64,000 bases of DNA from Palsa-295 sp963781105 (lineage in GTDB: Bacteria; Acidobacteriota; Terriglobia; Acidiferrales; UBA7541), in NCBI GenBank assembly GCA_963781105.1, contig CAWAED010000019.1:120296-184295 (forward strand). The letters run 5' to 3'. Numbering within the stretch: position 1 is the first letter of the stretch; every line of letters begins with the position of its first letter. The notes under the pieces are model-generated. The model searched no databases. It had not been told where the DNA came from and saw nothing but the letters and a program-made list of their open reading frames with translations. Below, in pieces: positions 44,717 to 53,742 of this stretch. The translations under genes were made by a program, and so were the position numbers.

Positions 44717-45820
44717 ATGAGCCACACGATCGAACACATCGAATCGCATCACGCGCCGCACAAATCCGGCAAGATGCGCGCGGGAGTGTATCGCGGCAAA
44801 GGCCAAGTAGTCGTCGAATCCGTGCCGATTCCGGAAATTGGCGAGGGAGAGCTGCTTTTTCGCGTCGCCGCCTGTGGAATCTGCGGCACGGACATCAAGA
44901 AAATTCACCACGGCTTCGTCGCTCCTCCGCAGATTCTCGGCCACGAGCTGGCGGGAACCGTGGTCGCGGTCGGTCGCGGCGTCACCAAGTTCAAACCCGG
45001 TGATCGCGTGGTCAGCTTTCATCACAGTCCCTGCGGTAATTGTTTTTATTGCGAAGCGAAACTTTTTTCCCAGTGCGCGGGTTATAAAAAGACGGGGCTC
45101 ACCGCCGGATTCGATCCGAACGGCGGGGGCTTCGCGGAGTACGTTCGCGCAATGCCCTGGATCGTCGAGCGCGGTATGATTGCGCTGCCTGCGGATGTCA
45201 GCTTCGAAGAAGCCACTTTCGTTGAGCCTGTGAATACGTGCTTGAAAGCGGTTCGCAAGGCGCGCGTGAAACCGGGCGAGAAAGTTTTGGTTATCGGGCA
45301 AGGTCCGATCGGAATGTTGCTGATGATTTTGGCGAAATACGAAGGTGCGGAAGTGTACGCTAGCGATCCGATGCCGGGCCGCAGAACTGCCAGCGTGCGT
45401 TTCGGCGCGAAGGAAGTTTTCGATCCGACCGTGCAAAATCTGCAGCAGGAAATTTGCTCAAGAACCGGTGGCCGCGGCGCGGACGCCGTGCTGCTCGCTG
45501 TGCCTAACCCGTCATTGGTTTCCGAAGCTTTGGCGCTCGCGCGGCCGGGCGGTCGCGTGCTACTGTTTGCACATAACGACCCGGTGCTACGCCTGGAATT
45601 TCCGGCCGCTGCGGTTGGGGTGGAAGAAAAAGAAATTCTGGGCAGCTACAGCGCCGACGTGGACGAGCAGGAGGAATCTGCCGCGCTGGTTTTCCAGCGG
45701 CGCTTGCCGGTGCGCGAATTGATATCTCATCGTTTCCCGCTGGAGCGAATCGCCGAAGCGCTGGAATTGGCGGCTCGTCCGACGGATAATACGTTGAAAG
45801 TAGTTATAAGGCACGAATGA
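44717..45820 (+). CDS. Zinc-dependent alcohol dehydrogenase, first of the hopanoid-operon pair
   Basis: A 367-residue medium-chain dehydrogenase/reductase. The catalytic zinc site is CGICGTDIKKIHHG and GHELAG. The structural zinc site is PCGNCFYCEAKLFSQC with four cysteines. The coenzyme-binding loop is VLVIGQGPIGMLL, with an acidic residue near YASDPMPGR suggesting NAD preference. It is 20 nt after hpnG and overlaps the next dehydrogenase by four bases (ATGA). No pathway step is assigned to such enzymes in hopanoid synthesis that I know of. Oxidation or reduction of a sugar-like side chain would fit. Confidence 0.9.
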   Translation: MSHTIEHIESHHAPHKSGKMRAGVYRGKGQVVVESVPIPEIGEGELLFRVAACGICGTDIKKIHHGFVAPPQILGHELAGTVVAVGRGVTKFKPGDRVVSFHHSPCGNCFYCEAKLFSQCAGYKKTGLTAGFDPNGGGFAEYVRAMPWIVERGMIALPADVSFEEATFVEPVNTCLKAVRKARVKPGEKVLVIGQGPIGMLLMILAKYEGAEVYASDPMPGRRTASVRFGAKEVFDPTVQNLQQEICSRTGGRGADAVLLAVPNPSLVSEALALARPGGRVLLFAHNDPVLRLEFPAAAVGVEEKEILGSYSADVDEQEESAALVFQRRLPVRELISHRFPLERIAEALELAARPTDNTLKVVIRHE

Positions 45821-46881
45821 GCGCTTATACAGTAAAGAACGGACACATGACAGCAGCCGTGCTCTACGGCGCGGAAGACCTGAAGATCGAAACCGTGGAC
45901 ATTCCGGAAGTCGGTGACGACGAGGTTTTGGTCCGCGTGAAAGTCGCTTTGACCTGCGGCACGGATTTGAAAGTGTGGAAGCGCGGATATCACGCGCGCA
46001 TGATTCAGCCGCCGGCGCTTTTTGGCCATGAACTCGCGGGTGTTGTCGAAGAGAAAGGCAGCGGTGTGAATGGCGGCGTGCGTAGCGGCATGCGCGTCCT
46101 GCCGGCGAATTCCGCGCCGTGCGGCGCCTGCTTCTTCTGCCGCAAGGGCCAGCCCAATCTTTGCGAAGATCTGCTTTTCAATAATGGCGCCTACGCGCAA
46201 TATATCCGCATCCCCGGCCGCATCGTTCGCCAGAACATGCTGGAAATTCCCGACGGTGTTTCGTTCAAGGATGCCGCGATGGCTGAACCGCTCGCGTGCG
46301 TTCTGCGCGGGATTCACGAGACGGGGATTCAGCCGGGCGACACAGTGGTGGTGATCGGCTGCGGCGCCATCGGTCTGAAATTTATTCGCATTCTTTCGCA
46401 GCGCAACGTCCGCGTGATTGCCATCGGCAAGCGTGCGAGTCAGATGAAAGCAGCGGAGCACCTGGGAGCGGTGGCCACGTTCGATGTAGACAAAATTGAA
46501 AATCCGGTCGAGCTGGTGAGGGAGTTGACGGAAGGCGCGCGCGGCGCGGACGCCGTCATCGAAGCCGTGGGCCGGTCGATCACCTGGGAATGGGCGCTGC
46601 AAATGGTGCGCAAAGGCGGCACCGTAAATCTTTTTGGCGGCTGTCCGACCGGCAGCGAAGTGAAAATAGATCCCGCCGCGCTGCACTATTCCGAAATCAC
46701 CATCAAATCCACTTTCCATCACACGCCGCGCTTCATGCGCGAAGCCATGGACACCATCGCGCGCGGCGAGATCCGCTCCAGTGATTTCATTACCGGCGAG
46801 GTGCCGCTCGAGGACTTGCCGAAAGTTTTTGAAGACATGAAGAACAGGAACGGCGAACTGAAGACCGCCGTGATTCCGTAA
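45817..46881 (+). CDS. Zinc-dependent alcohol dehydrogenase, second of the pair
   Basis: A 354-residue medium-chain dehydrogenase paralogous to the one before it. Catalytic zinc ligands are in LTCGTDLKVWKRGYH and GHELAGVV. The structural site is PCGACFFCRKGQPNLC with four cysteines. The Rossmann loop is VVVIGCGAIGLKF, followed by IAIGKRASQM (a basic pair that may favour NADP). The start ATG overlaps the previous stop, so the two are translationally coupled and may be subunits of one enzyme. hpnCD follows after 22 nt. Confidence 0.9.
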   Translation: MSAYTVKNGHMTAAVLYGAEDLKIETVDIPEVGDDEVLVRVKVALTCGTDLKVWKRGYHARMIQPPALFGHELAGVVEEKGSGVNGGVRSGMRVLPANSAPCGACFFCRKGQPNLCEDLLFNNGAYAQYIRIPGRIVRQNMLEIPDGVSFKDAAMAEPLACVLRGIHETGIQPGDTVVVIGCGAIGLKFIRILSQRNVRVIAIGKRASQMKAAEHLGAVATFDVDKIENPVELVRELTEGARGADAVIEAVGRSITWEWALQMVRKGGTVNLFGGCPTGSEVKIDPAALHYSEITIKSTFHHTPRFMREAMDTIARGEIRSSDFITGEVPLEDLPKVFEDMKNRNGELKTAVIP

Positions 46882-46903
46882 TTGCCGACCTCTGCTGGTC
46901 TTT

Positions 46904-48862
46904 ATGCTGGCCACTCCTGAACTGGAAATCGCGCGCAATTTGCCGCCGGCGAATTGCGCCTCCTCCGAAGCCGAGCGCTACACGCGCTGGCTAGCCACGC
47001 ACCATTACGAAAATTTCAACGTCGTATCCTGGCTGCTGCCGCGGCGCTTGCATCAGCATTTTTACAATTTATACGCGTATTGCCGCTGGTCCGATGATTT
47101 GGGCGACGAAATCGCGGACCCCGCGCGCGCACTGCAACTGCTCGACGCATGGGAAGACGAACTGCGGTTGATCTATGCCGATGGCCGCGGGCCATCGCAT
47201 CCGGTGCTGATCGCGCTCGCCGAGACGATCCGCGCGAAAGACATTCCGATTCAGCCTTTCAGCGACTTGCTTCGCGCGTTTCGCCAGGATCAAATCGTCC
47301 AGCGTTATCAAACGTGGGAAGACGTATTGGAATACTGCGTGTATTCGGCGAACCCGGTGGGACGCCTGGTTCTGTATCTTTGCGACTATCGCGATGAAGC
47401 CCGCCAAAACCTATCGGATCAAACCTGCACCGCTTTGCAACTGGCGAATTTCTGGCAGGACGTTTCACGCGATCTCGAAAAAGGACGCATTTACATTCCA
47501 CTAGAGGCTCTCGCCGCTCACGGCCTGTCCGAAGCGGACATCGTCAACAAATGCTTCGATGCGCGATACGTTGCGCTGATGAAATCCCTGATTGCTCGCA
47601 CCCGCGCCATCTTTTACGCCGGCATGCCGCTCGCGAAAACCGTCGCACCTTTTCTGCGCGTGGATCTGGAAATGTTCAGCCGCGGCGGCCTCGCGATTCT
47701 CGACGCGATCGAAACCTCCGGTTACAACACCCTGGAGCATCGGCCGGCGCTTACGAAGTGGACGCAACTCGGTCTCCTCGGTCGCACACTAATCACGATA
47801 CCGTTTGCGCGCGGATCGGGCGACCTGGCGGTGCCCGTTGTGGAAACGAACGGCTCTGAAGCTTCACGGCATGCAGAAACAAAGGTGTCCCACGCCGCAG
47901 CGGCAATCGGCGGCACTCCATATTCCGATTCCGTTCGCGCTTCTTACGCCGAATGCAATCGCATCGCCCGCGCCGCGCGCAGCAGTTTTTATCTGGCATT
48001 TTTCGGCCTGCGCAAGGAAAAACGCAACGCCCTTTGCGCGCTCTACGCCTTCATGCGGCTGGTGGATAACGTCTCCGACGATCGCGGCAACCTGGATGCC
48101 AAGCGCCAAGGCCTCGCTCGCTGGCGCGCGCTGCTGGATGAAGCCATCGCGGGCCGCACCAGCGCCCACGCAATTCTTCCGGCGCTCGCGGACACCATCG
48201 CGCGCTTTGAAATCCCCACGCGCTACTTCCACGATCTGATTCTCGGCGCGGAAATGGATTTGACGGTCACTACTTACGCGACGTTCGATCGCCTCTCGGA
48301 ATATTGCTATCGCGTTGCCGGAACCGTCGGCCTCACTTGCCTGCATGTTTTCGGCTTTGACGATCCCAAAGCGCCCGATCTGGCTGAGCGTCTAGGACTC
48401 GCGTTTCAGCTCACCAACATCATCCGCGATGTCGGCAGCGACTACGCGATGGGACGCATTTATCTTCCGCAGGAAGATCTGGACCGCTTCGGTGTGCACG
48501 CAGAGGAACTGCGCGGCCCGGTCACAGAAAAGCTAAAGCAGTTGCTCGAATTCGAAGCGGACCGCGCCTGGCAGATGTATCGTGAAGGCGCGCCTCTCGT
48601 GGCGCAAGTGAATCCGGACAGCCGCGCCACTCTCTGGGCGCTCGTTCGCACGTACAGCAGCTTGCTCGCCAGAATCGAAGAACGCGATTTCGACGTCTTC
48701 GGTCCGCGCGTTTCGCTTTCCAATGCCGAAAAAATCCAATATCTCCTGACGGCGGGCCTCGCGGCGCGCAGAGCCGGCCGAGGGAAGGGTGATGCCCTCG
48801 CAAAGCGTTCTAGTGATCGGCGGCGGCCTAGCGGGACTGTCCTCCGCCGTCGCGCTGGCTGA
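46904..48862 (+). CDS. Fused HpnC-HpnD squalene synthase-type protein
   Basis: A 652-residue single chain with two trans-isoprenyl-diphosphate-synthase domains. In most hopanoid producers these are separate HpnC and HpnD, which with HpnE replace squalene synthase. Domain 1 (about 20-300) has YAYCRWSDDLGDE with D64, D65 and D68 and the second motif FWQDVSRDLEKGRIYIP. A linker spans about 300-342. Domain 2 (about 343-625) has YAFMRLVDNVSDD (D388, D392) and LTNIIRDVGSDYAMGRIYLP. The last 25 residues are a basic tail that overlaps the hpnE start. Confidence 0.9.
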   Translation: MLATPELEIARNLPPANCASSEAERYTRWLATHHYENFNVVSWLLPRRLHQHFYNLYAYCRWSDDLGDEIADPARALQLLDAWEDELRLIYADGRGPSHPVLIALAETIRAKDIPIQPFSDLLRAFRQDQIVQRYQTWEDVLEYCVYSANPVGRLVLYLCDYRDEARQNLSDQTCTALQLANFWQDVSRDLEKGRIYIPLEALAAHGLSEADIVNKCFDARYVALMKSLIARTRAIFYAGMPLAKTVAPFLRVDLEMFSRGGLAILDAIETSGYNTLEHRPALTKWTQLGLLGRTLITIPFARGSGDLAVPVVETNGSEASRHAETKVSHAAAAIGGTPYSDSVRASYAECNRIARAARSSFYLAFFGLRKEKRNALCALYAFMRLVDNVSDDRGNLDAKRQGLARWRALLDEAIAGRTSAHAILPALADTIARFEIPTRYFHDLILGAEMDLTVTTYATFDRLSEYCYRVAGTVGLTCLHVFGFDDPKAPDLAERLGLAFQLTNIIRDVGSDYAMGRIYLPQEDLDRFGVHAEELRGPVTEKLKQLLEFEADRAWQMYREGAPLVAQVNPDSRATLWALVRTYSSLLARIEERDFDVFGPRVSLSNAEKIQYLLTAGLAARRAGRGKGDALAKRSSDRRRPSGTVLRRRAG

Positions 48863-50264
48863 AGCCGGCCTCCGCGTTCGTCTTCTGGAAAAGCGTCCCC
48901 ACCTTGGTGGACGCGCCACTTCCTACACGCTGCCAGACGGCAGCGAAGTGGATAATTGCCAGCACGTAACTCTCGGCTGCTGTACGAATCTCGCTGACTT
49001 TTATTCGCGCGTCGGCGCCGGCGACAAAATCCGTTTCTACGAGCGGCTGTATTTTGTGGACGCGCACGGCCAGCGTTCCACGATCGAAGCAACCCCGCTG
49101 CCTCCTCCGCTGCACATGGCGCCGTCGTTCATGCTGTTTGGCGCGCTCACGCTTGCTGACAAGCGCGCGATCGCCAACGCCATGTTGGCCATCGCAACTT
49201 CCGGCGGCCATCCTCCCGGCATCGAGGGCATCTCGATGCTCAATTGGCTGCACCGCATGAAGCAGACGGCCGACGCGATCGAACGCTTCTGGCGCGTGGT
49301 GCTGGTCAGCGCGCTCGATGAAGAACTTTCACGCACGGACGCTCGCTACGGAATTGAAGTTTTCTGGAAAGCGTTCCTCGGAAACAAGACCGGCTACCGG
49401 GTAGGAATTCCGACGGTTCCACTTGCCGAGCTATACGAAGGCTCCCGCGACGGGATCATCCGCCGGGGAGGGGAAGTCGAATTGCGCCGAGGAATCCGCG
49501 AGATTCGCGTGCGCGACAATCGCTTTCAGGCGGTCGTGCTGGATGACGGAACGGAAATTTCCGCCGATGCCTGCATAGCGGCGGTACCGCACGACGTGCT
49601 GCTGGATTTGCTGCCGCCGCAGTGCGCTGAACCAGATGCTCCGCTTGAGGGCCTGCGGCACATCAAGACGTCGCCGATCACGGGCGTCCACCTTTGGTAT
49701 GACCGGCCGGTAATGTCTGAGCCGTTTCTAACGTTGCTCGACCACACCACGCAGTGGGTCTTCAACAAGACGTTTTTGTACCGTCCGGCTGAAACCAATC
49801 GTCACGCCGAGCGTCCAAGTGAGAAGTCGGTGGCACAGCCAGACAGCGAAGGGCAATACCTGCAACTCGTCATCAGTGCTTCGTACGATCTGGTTCCGCG
49901 CTCCCGGCAGGAAATCATCGATATGTGCCGGCGCGAGCTGGCAGACGTTCTACCCGCGACGCGGGAAGCCGAGCTGAGAAAAGCCACCGTAATCAAGGAA
50001 GTGAATGCCACCTTTTCACCCGAACCAGGCGTGGACCGTTGGCGTCCCGGGCAGCAGAGTGGCATCGAGAATCTTTACCTCGCAGGCGATTGGACGCGAA
50101 CCGGCTGGCCCGCTACCATGGAAGGCGCCGTCCGCAGCGGCTATCTCGCCGCCGAAGCGTTGCTCGCATCGTCCGGACAGCTGCGCAAGTTCTTGCAACC
50201 GGATTTGCCGTTCGAAGGACTCTCGAAGTTCTGGGCGAACCGCAGCAATAACCCAGGCCGATGA
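48792..50264 (+). CDS. hpnE: Squalene-associated FAD-dependent desaturase HpnE
   Basis: A 490-residue flavoprotein that reduces hydroxysqualene made by HpnC/HpnD to squalene. The FAD site is VLVIGGGLAGLSSAVALAEAG followed by EKRPHLGGRATSY. The closing motif is NLYLAGDWTRTGWPATMEGA, as in phytoene desaturase-type enzymes. The ATG at 48792 lies inside the 3' end of hpnCD (71-nt overlap, other frame), and the family's normal N-terminus begins here, so the overlap is probably real. Its stop overlaps the start of a short ORF (ATGA). Confidence 0.93.
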   Translation: MPSQSVLVIGGGLAGLSSAVALAEAGLRVRLLEKRPHLGGRATSYTLPDGSEVDNCQHVTLGCCTNLADFYSRVGAGDKIRFYERLYFVDAHGQRSTIEATPLPPPLHMAPSFMLFGALTLADKRAIANAMLAIATSGGHPPGIEGISMLNWLHRMKQTADAIERFWRVVLVSALDEELSRTDARYGIEVFWKAFLGNKTGYRVGIPTVPLAELYEGSRDGIIRRGGEVELRRGIREIRVRDNRFQAVVLDDGTEISADACIAAVPHDVLLDLLPPQCAEPDAPLEGLRHIKTSPITGVHLWYDRPVMSEPFLTLLDHTTQWVFNKTFLYRPAETNRHAERPSEKSVAQPDSEGQYLQLVISASYDLVPRSRQEIIDMCRRELADVLPATREAELRKATVIKEVNATFSPEPGVDRWRPGQQSGIENLYLAGDWTRTGWPATMEGAVRSGYLAAEALLASSGQLRKFLQPDLPFEGLSKFWANRSNNPGR

Positions 50265-50533
50265 ATAAAGTATCCAATTCGACCTTGGTTCACGAGACGC
50301 CGTTGCCGCCCCGCACCTTCGCCACAAAAAGCATGTTGCATTTTACGCGAGAGGAGTATCCTATAGGCAGGATGGCGGCGAGTCCTGGCAGCCTCTCTAC
50401 CGCGGCACTCGCGACAGTTTCTTTGCCAGAGCAGTATCCCGACCTCGGTCAATGCTTGTACGAGTTGCTTTCCGCGTGGGATTTTAACTCGCAACACGGA
50501 TTTTGCATGGAAACGCACCCAAGTGAAAACTGA
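50261..50533 (+). CDS. Short orphan coupled to hpnE
   Basis: A 90-residue frame whose ATG overlaps the hpnE stop (ATGA), the normal pattern for a coupled operon gene. The sequence is mostly polar with no signal or membrane segment, and has a central MAASPGSLSTAALATVSL stretch. No family is recognised. Overlap placement argues for translation, the lack of any known homology pattern argues against. If real it is the eighth and last gene of the hopanoid operon. Confidence 0.4.
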   Translation: MNKVSNSTLVHETPLPPRTFATKSMLHFTREEYPIGRMAASPGSLSTAALATVSLPEQYPDLGQCLYELLSAWDFNSQHGFCMETHPSEN

Positions 50534-50796
50534 TAGGACCGAATCCGCGGGAGTCTAACTCGGCCCGGCAACGTACAGTTTGCTTGCGTGCGCGATGAAG
50601 TCCACCAGAAATGAATTCTGGAAGATTTTCCTTTCGCGGATTTTGCCTGGTGGATTCGTTTGAGTCGTTCGTTCGAAGCGGCGCGACCGCCGATGTATAC
50701 CGCGCTCGATTCGATTGCCTTTCCGCGCAGGAGTTTGCAGCAACCATTTGCACGGCCACTTTCACAGTCTGACTGTTTTACCCCTTAGGAGGTCCG
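50534..50796. other. Gap after the hopanoid operon
   Basis: No reading frame here looks like a gene, and no strong hairpin with a T-tract is visible. The last bases contain the ribosome-binding site TAGGAGG of the next gene. Confidence 0.4.
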
Positions 50797-51267
50797 ATGG
50801 ACCGGAAGTATAAGCAGAGGGGCTACGCCGACCGCGACGCTCAAGACAAGAAGCGTGAGCGCAGCGATCGTCCGCCGAGCGGAGAACCCCGCCCCAAGCA
50901 AGACGCCATGGGCCCGCGCACGCCGCGCATGGTGGGAACGGTAATGAGGGCGCGCTGTTCCAGTTGCGGCGCCGTCCTGATGCCTGGATTCGATCCGAAC
51001 GGGGAATGTCCGCGCTGCCACACCGCGCTGCACTGTTGCAAGCAATGCGTGCATTTTGATACCGGCAAGCAATTCGAGTGCACCCAGCCAATCACCGAGC
51101 GCGTCGCCAAGAAAGACGCCAAGAACGATTGCACCTTCTTCGAGTTCCGCATGACCGTGGAAAAAGACACTTCACCGGTAACCTATGCCACCGCTACTCC
51201 GGCAGCGGTAAGCCCGGGACGCCCGAACGACGCGCGCAAGGCCTTCGAAGACCTCTTCAAGAAGTAA
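50797..51267 (+). CDS. Zinc-ribbon protein, hypothetical
   Basis: A 156-residue soluble protein. The N-terminal 45 residues are strongly charged and disordered-looking (KKRERSDRPPSGEPRP). Residues 53-105 carry a set of CxxC or CxC pairs: RCSSCGAVLMPGF, ECPRCHTALHCCKQCVHFD, FECTQ and DCTFF, enough for two zinc ions. TAGGAGG is 5 nt upstream of the ATG. Conserved proteins of this form exist in acidobacteria, but I know no function. It follows the hopanoid operon on the same strand, with 263 nt between. Confidence 0.75.
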   Translation: MDRKYKQRGYADRDAQDKKRERSDRPPSGEPRPKQDAMGPRTPRMVGTVMRARCSSCGAVLMPGFDPNGECPRCHTALHCCKQCVHFDTGKQFECTQPITERVAKKDAKNDCTFFEFRMTVEKDTSPVTYATATPAAVSPGRPNDARKAFEDLFKK

Positions 51268-51346
51268 CATTTCCCGCACGGCGGCTTCCTCCAGCCCCTC
51301 AATCATCTGGATTGGCTTCGTCGTTTTCGTTTGCAAACCTATCCAA

Positions 51347-52279
51347 CTATTTCGGCGGCAGTGGAAATAGCGTGGGCTCTTTCGAGGGTTCGTCCGCTAT
51401 CAATTCGAGTTGCGGATAGTGGCTGCGCAGCGTATCGGGCACTTTCACTTTGTTTCCCGTCAGCAAATGAATCAGCTGCAGCGCGTTGACAATTCCCTTG
51501 GCCTGAAAATGATTATTCGTAACGACAAACGTGGCTCGCGCGCTTTCCGCTACGTGTTCGACGCGCTTGGCCCAGGGCTCGAGTTCCTCTTCGGAATACA
51601 AATAGTTGTAGCGTTCGGCCGGCGGCGACGCCGGATCGTCGCTGAACCAGGTGTCGTAGCGGCGGCCGTGCAGCCGCACGTAGCCGATCGGCGAAGTCAC
51701 GCGCTCGCTCGGTTTGATTGATCGGCCGATCACCGGCTGGTCAATATTGCAGAAGCCCACGCCGCGCTCGTGCAGCAATTCGTAAAATTCCTTGCCCGCC
51801 CAGGATGCGTGGCGCACCTCCACGACCAGCGGATAATCGCGGAAGTCGTCGAGAGTCTGGTTCAGCCTCGTGAGGCTTTCGGATGTGTTATGAAATGAAA
51901 ATGGGAATTGCAGCAACACGGCGCCGAGCCGGCCCGCGTCGCGCAGGACGTCGAATCCGGCATGCACGATCTTGATGTCTTCAGCTGTTGTGCCGCCCTC
52001 GTGCGTGAATTTCTGCCACAGTTTCGCGGTGAATAGAAAACGCGGATTTGCGGCGATGCGCTCGAGCCATTGCGCTGCCAACTCCGGCTTCAGCGGCTGG
52101 TAGAACGACGTATTGATTTCGATGGTGTCGAAAAAATCGGCGAGAAACGTGGCTTCGTGAAATCCTTTCTCGCGATGCGGCGGGTACAGCACGCCCTTCC
52201 AATCCGCGTAGGACCAGCCGGCGGGTCCCACGTAGATTCGCGGGGCATCTGCCATTTCGGATTTCGAATTTGCAGGCAT
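51347..52279 (-). CDS. DUF72 family protein
   Basis: A 310-residue TIM-barrel-like DUF72 protein of unknown activity. Family marks are IYVGPAGWSYADWKGVLYP, FFDTIEINTSFYQPL, FLFTAKLWQKFTHEG, LGAVLLQFPFSFHN, VEVRHASW and YVRLHGRRYDTW. The shared Glu and Tyr residues suggest a metal or sugar-binding barrel. Start candidates are ATG 52279 and ATG 52255, and neither has a convincing ribosome-binding site. It is convergent with the zinc-ribbon gene (79 nt). Confidence 0.9.
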   Translation of the reverse strand: MPANSKSEMADAPRIYVGPAGWSYADWKGVLYPPHREKGFHEATFLADFFDTIEINTSFYQPLKPELAAQWLERIAANPRFLFTAKLWQKFTHEGGTTAEDIKIVHAGFDVLRDAGRLGAVLLQFPFSFHNTSESLTRLNQTLDDFRDYPLVVEVRHASWAGKEFYELLHERGVGFCNIDQPVIGRSIKPSERVTSPIGYVRLHGRRYDTWFSDDPASPPAERYNYLYSEEELEPWAKRVEHVAESARATFVVTNNHFQAKGIVNALQLIHLLTGNKVKVPDTLRSHYPQLELIADEPSKEPTLFPLPPK

Positions 52280-52408
52280 TTGAAATTTCTAACCGTTAAA
52301 TGTGCTGCCGACGCCCAGTTGCAACTCGCTGCACACAGCGCTATGCTGACTTTGCCGCAATGCGAATACCCCTTCCATTCGTAAACCGAGCTAAGCCAGG
52401 GTGCCTGA

Positions 52409-52723
52409 ATGAAAATAACATACAGCAATATCGAACCCGAATTTCAGGAAGCCATTGAACATGAAACAGAGCGTCAGGCGGAAAAGCTGAATCGTCTGCT
52501 GAAACATTACGCGGCGGATTTGGTTTATTTGCACGAGTCACTCGAAAAAACGCCGCACAAGCCGGAATTCAACTTCTCGGTGAACTTGAATGTTCCGACA
52601 GCAACGCTTTACGCCACGGGAGTGGGCGCGGACGCGCTAGGCAGCGCCAAGGCTGCTTTCGCCGAACTAGAAAAACAAGTGAAGAAACATCAAGCCAAAC
52701 TGCGATTCGAATGCCTGCGTTGA
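52409..52723 (+). CDS. HPF/RaiA-like ribosome-associated protein
   Basis: A 104-residue protein of the short hibernation-promoting-factor type that can bind the 30S A site during stasis. The pattern is MKITYSNIEPEFQEAIEHE, HKPEFNFSVNLNVPTATLYATG (beta strands), then AKAAFAELEKQVKKHQAKLR as the C-terminal helix. The end (KLRFECLR) is a few residues shorter than typical, where a basic tail is common, so minor C-terminal truncation is possible. No long C-terminal dimerisation domain is present. Confidence 0.75.
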   Translation: MKITYSNIEPEFQEAIEHETERQAEKLNRLLKHYAADLVYLHESLEKTPHKPEFNFSVNLNVPTATLYATGVGADALGSAKAAFAELEKQVKKHQAKLRFECLR

Positions 52724-52793
52724 AGTGCGCTACCGTGACGATGTGCGGCAAGTGCTCGTCATATTTCTGCTGTAATTTGTTGACACACAGAGT

Positions 52794-53623
52794 CTACCAA
52801 CCATCCGTAAGTTCAATCCGCATCATCGCATGAAAATTGCTAAGCATCCTTGCCGCTTCCCACGCTGCTTCAGAAATGTCCTTGTGCGTACCCTCATCGA
52901 GCTTAAATGCACGCACCCACTCACCGCTCTCGTTCTTGATGACCAACGCTCGCACCTTTTCTTCATTCGGAGCCTCGGACGGAAAGAGGGATTCCATCGA
53001 GTCCTCTTTGAATGGGGATTTATCCGTATCCGCTTTCGCATTCCTGCTCACTGGATAACGAAAGTAGTCGCTGCTCGGGTCTACAACCCCGAGCTTTTCA
53101 ATCCAATCGTCGAGTTCTTTGGGAACGCTCATGTCCGGCTTATATTTAGTGGACTCTGTCAGCTTGGCTTTGTTTTCAGTCATTAGTTTCTTCCAATACT
53201 CGTACAGTTCCGCAAGGTCATGACTTTTGAAGAGAGACTTCCAATCGCCCGAACGCGTCAGAAACATGGGCTTATCAGTGGAGGCAGGCTCGGAGCCATA
53301 AGAAATCCTTAGTTTACGATGCATAACGATGATTCCTGACTTTAGAAATAGCTCGATGGCGTGGCGTAGCGTAGCGGAAACAATTCAGGAAGGTGATTCC
53401 AGAATATGCGCCTACCGCCACTTTCCTTGGCTAGTATTTCTGCCCCTTCTTTGAAGGCTTCTCCAACCGCTCCGAATCCGTCGTCGTAGTGCGCTTCTAG
53501 AGGAGCCATAATGTACTGCATTCCGTGCCACCTCCATTCGCGGCTTGCGCCGCCGAGGATGGGCCTATAATGCAACGCTCGAACGGGCTGTCCAATGAAA
53601 TTGTCGTGTGAACAAACACTCAT
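52794..53623 (-). pseudogene. Frameshifted gene: two halves of a HEPN-like unknown protein
   Basis: Two adjacent reading frames on this strand, 53342-53623 (ATG 53623) and 52794-53324, join into one ~274-residue protein if a 5-bp tandem duplication at 53358-53367 (GGCGT twice on the + strand) is collapsed to one copy. The joined junction reads ELFPLRYAIELFLKSGIIVM, then MHRKLRISYG, and continues with HDLAELYEYWKKL. A leading motif like LFxxRxAIELxLK followed by HDL is typical of HEPN-like helical proteins near toxins, but that is my inference. The second half also has its own ATG at 53324, so a shortened 176-residue protein could still be made. Confidence 0.6.
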
Positions 53624-53742
53624 CAACGTCTGGCGGCAAGCCCTCGTGGAGAACGCTACGGTGGTCGAGCTAGGGACGGAGCGTTATCCTGTTCGGCTGA
53701 CCTCGAAACGCCGCCTGCGGCACGGCGTGATAACCTCTTGGC

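Noticed and set aside
40500..50533. hpnH (adenosylhopane synthase) in the operon
   Set aside because: HpnG implies HpnH, but no radical SAM CxxxCxxC protein of the right kind is encoded in this window.
50484..50765. 93-codon frame on the - strand after the hopanoid operon
   Set aside because: Overlaps the coupled orphan, has no ribosome-binding site and no recognisable fold.
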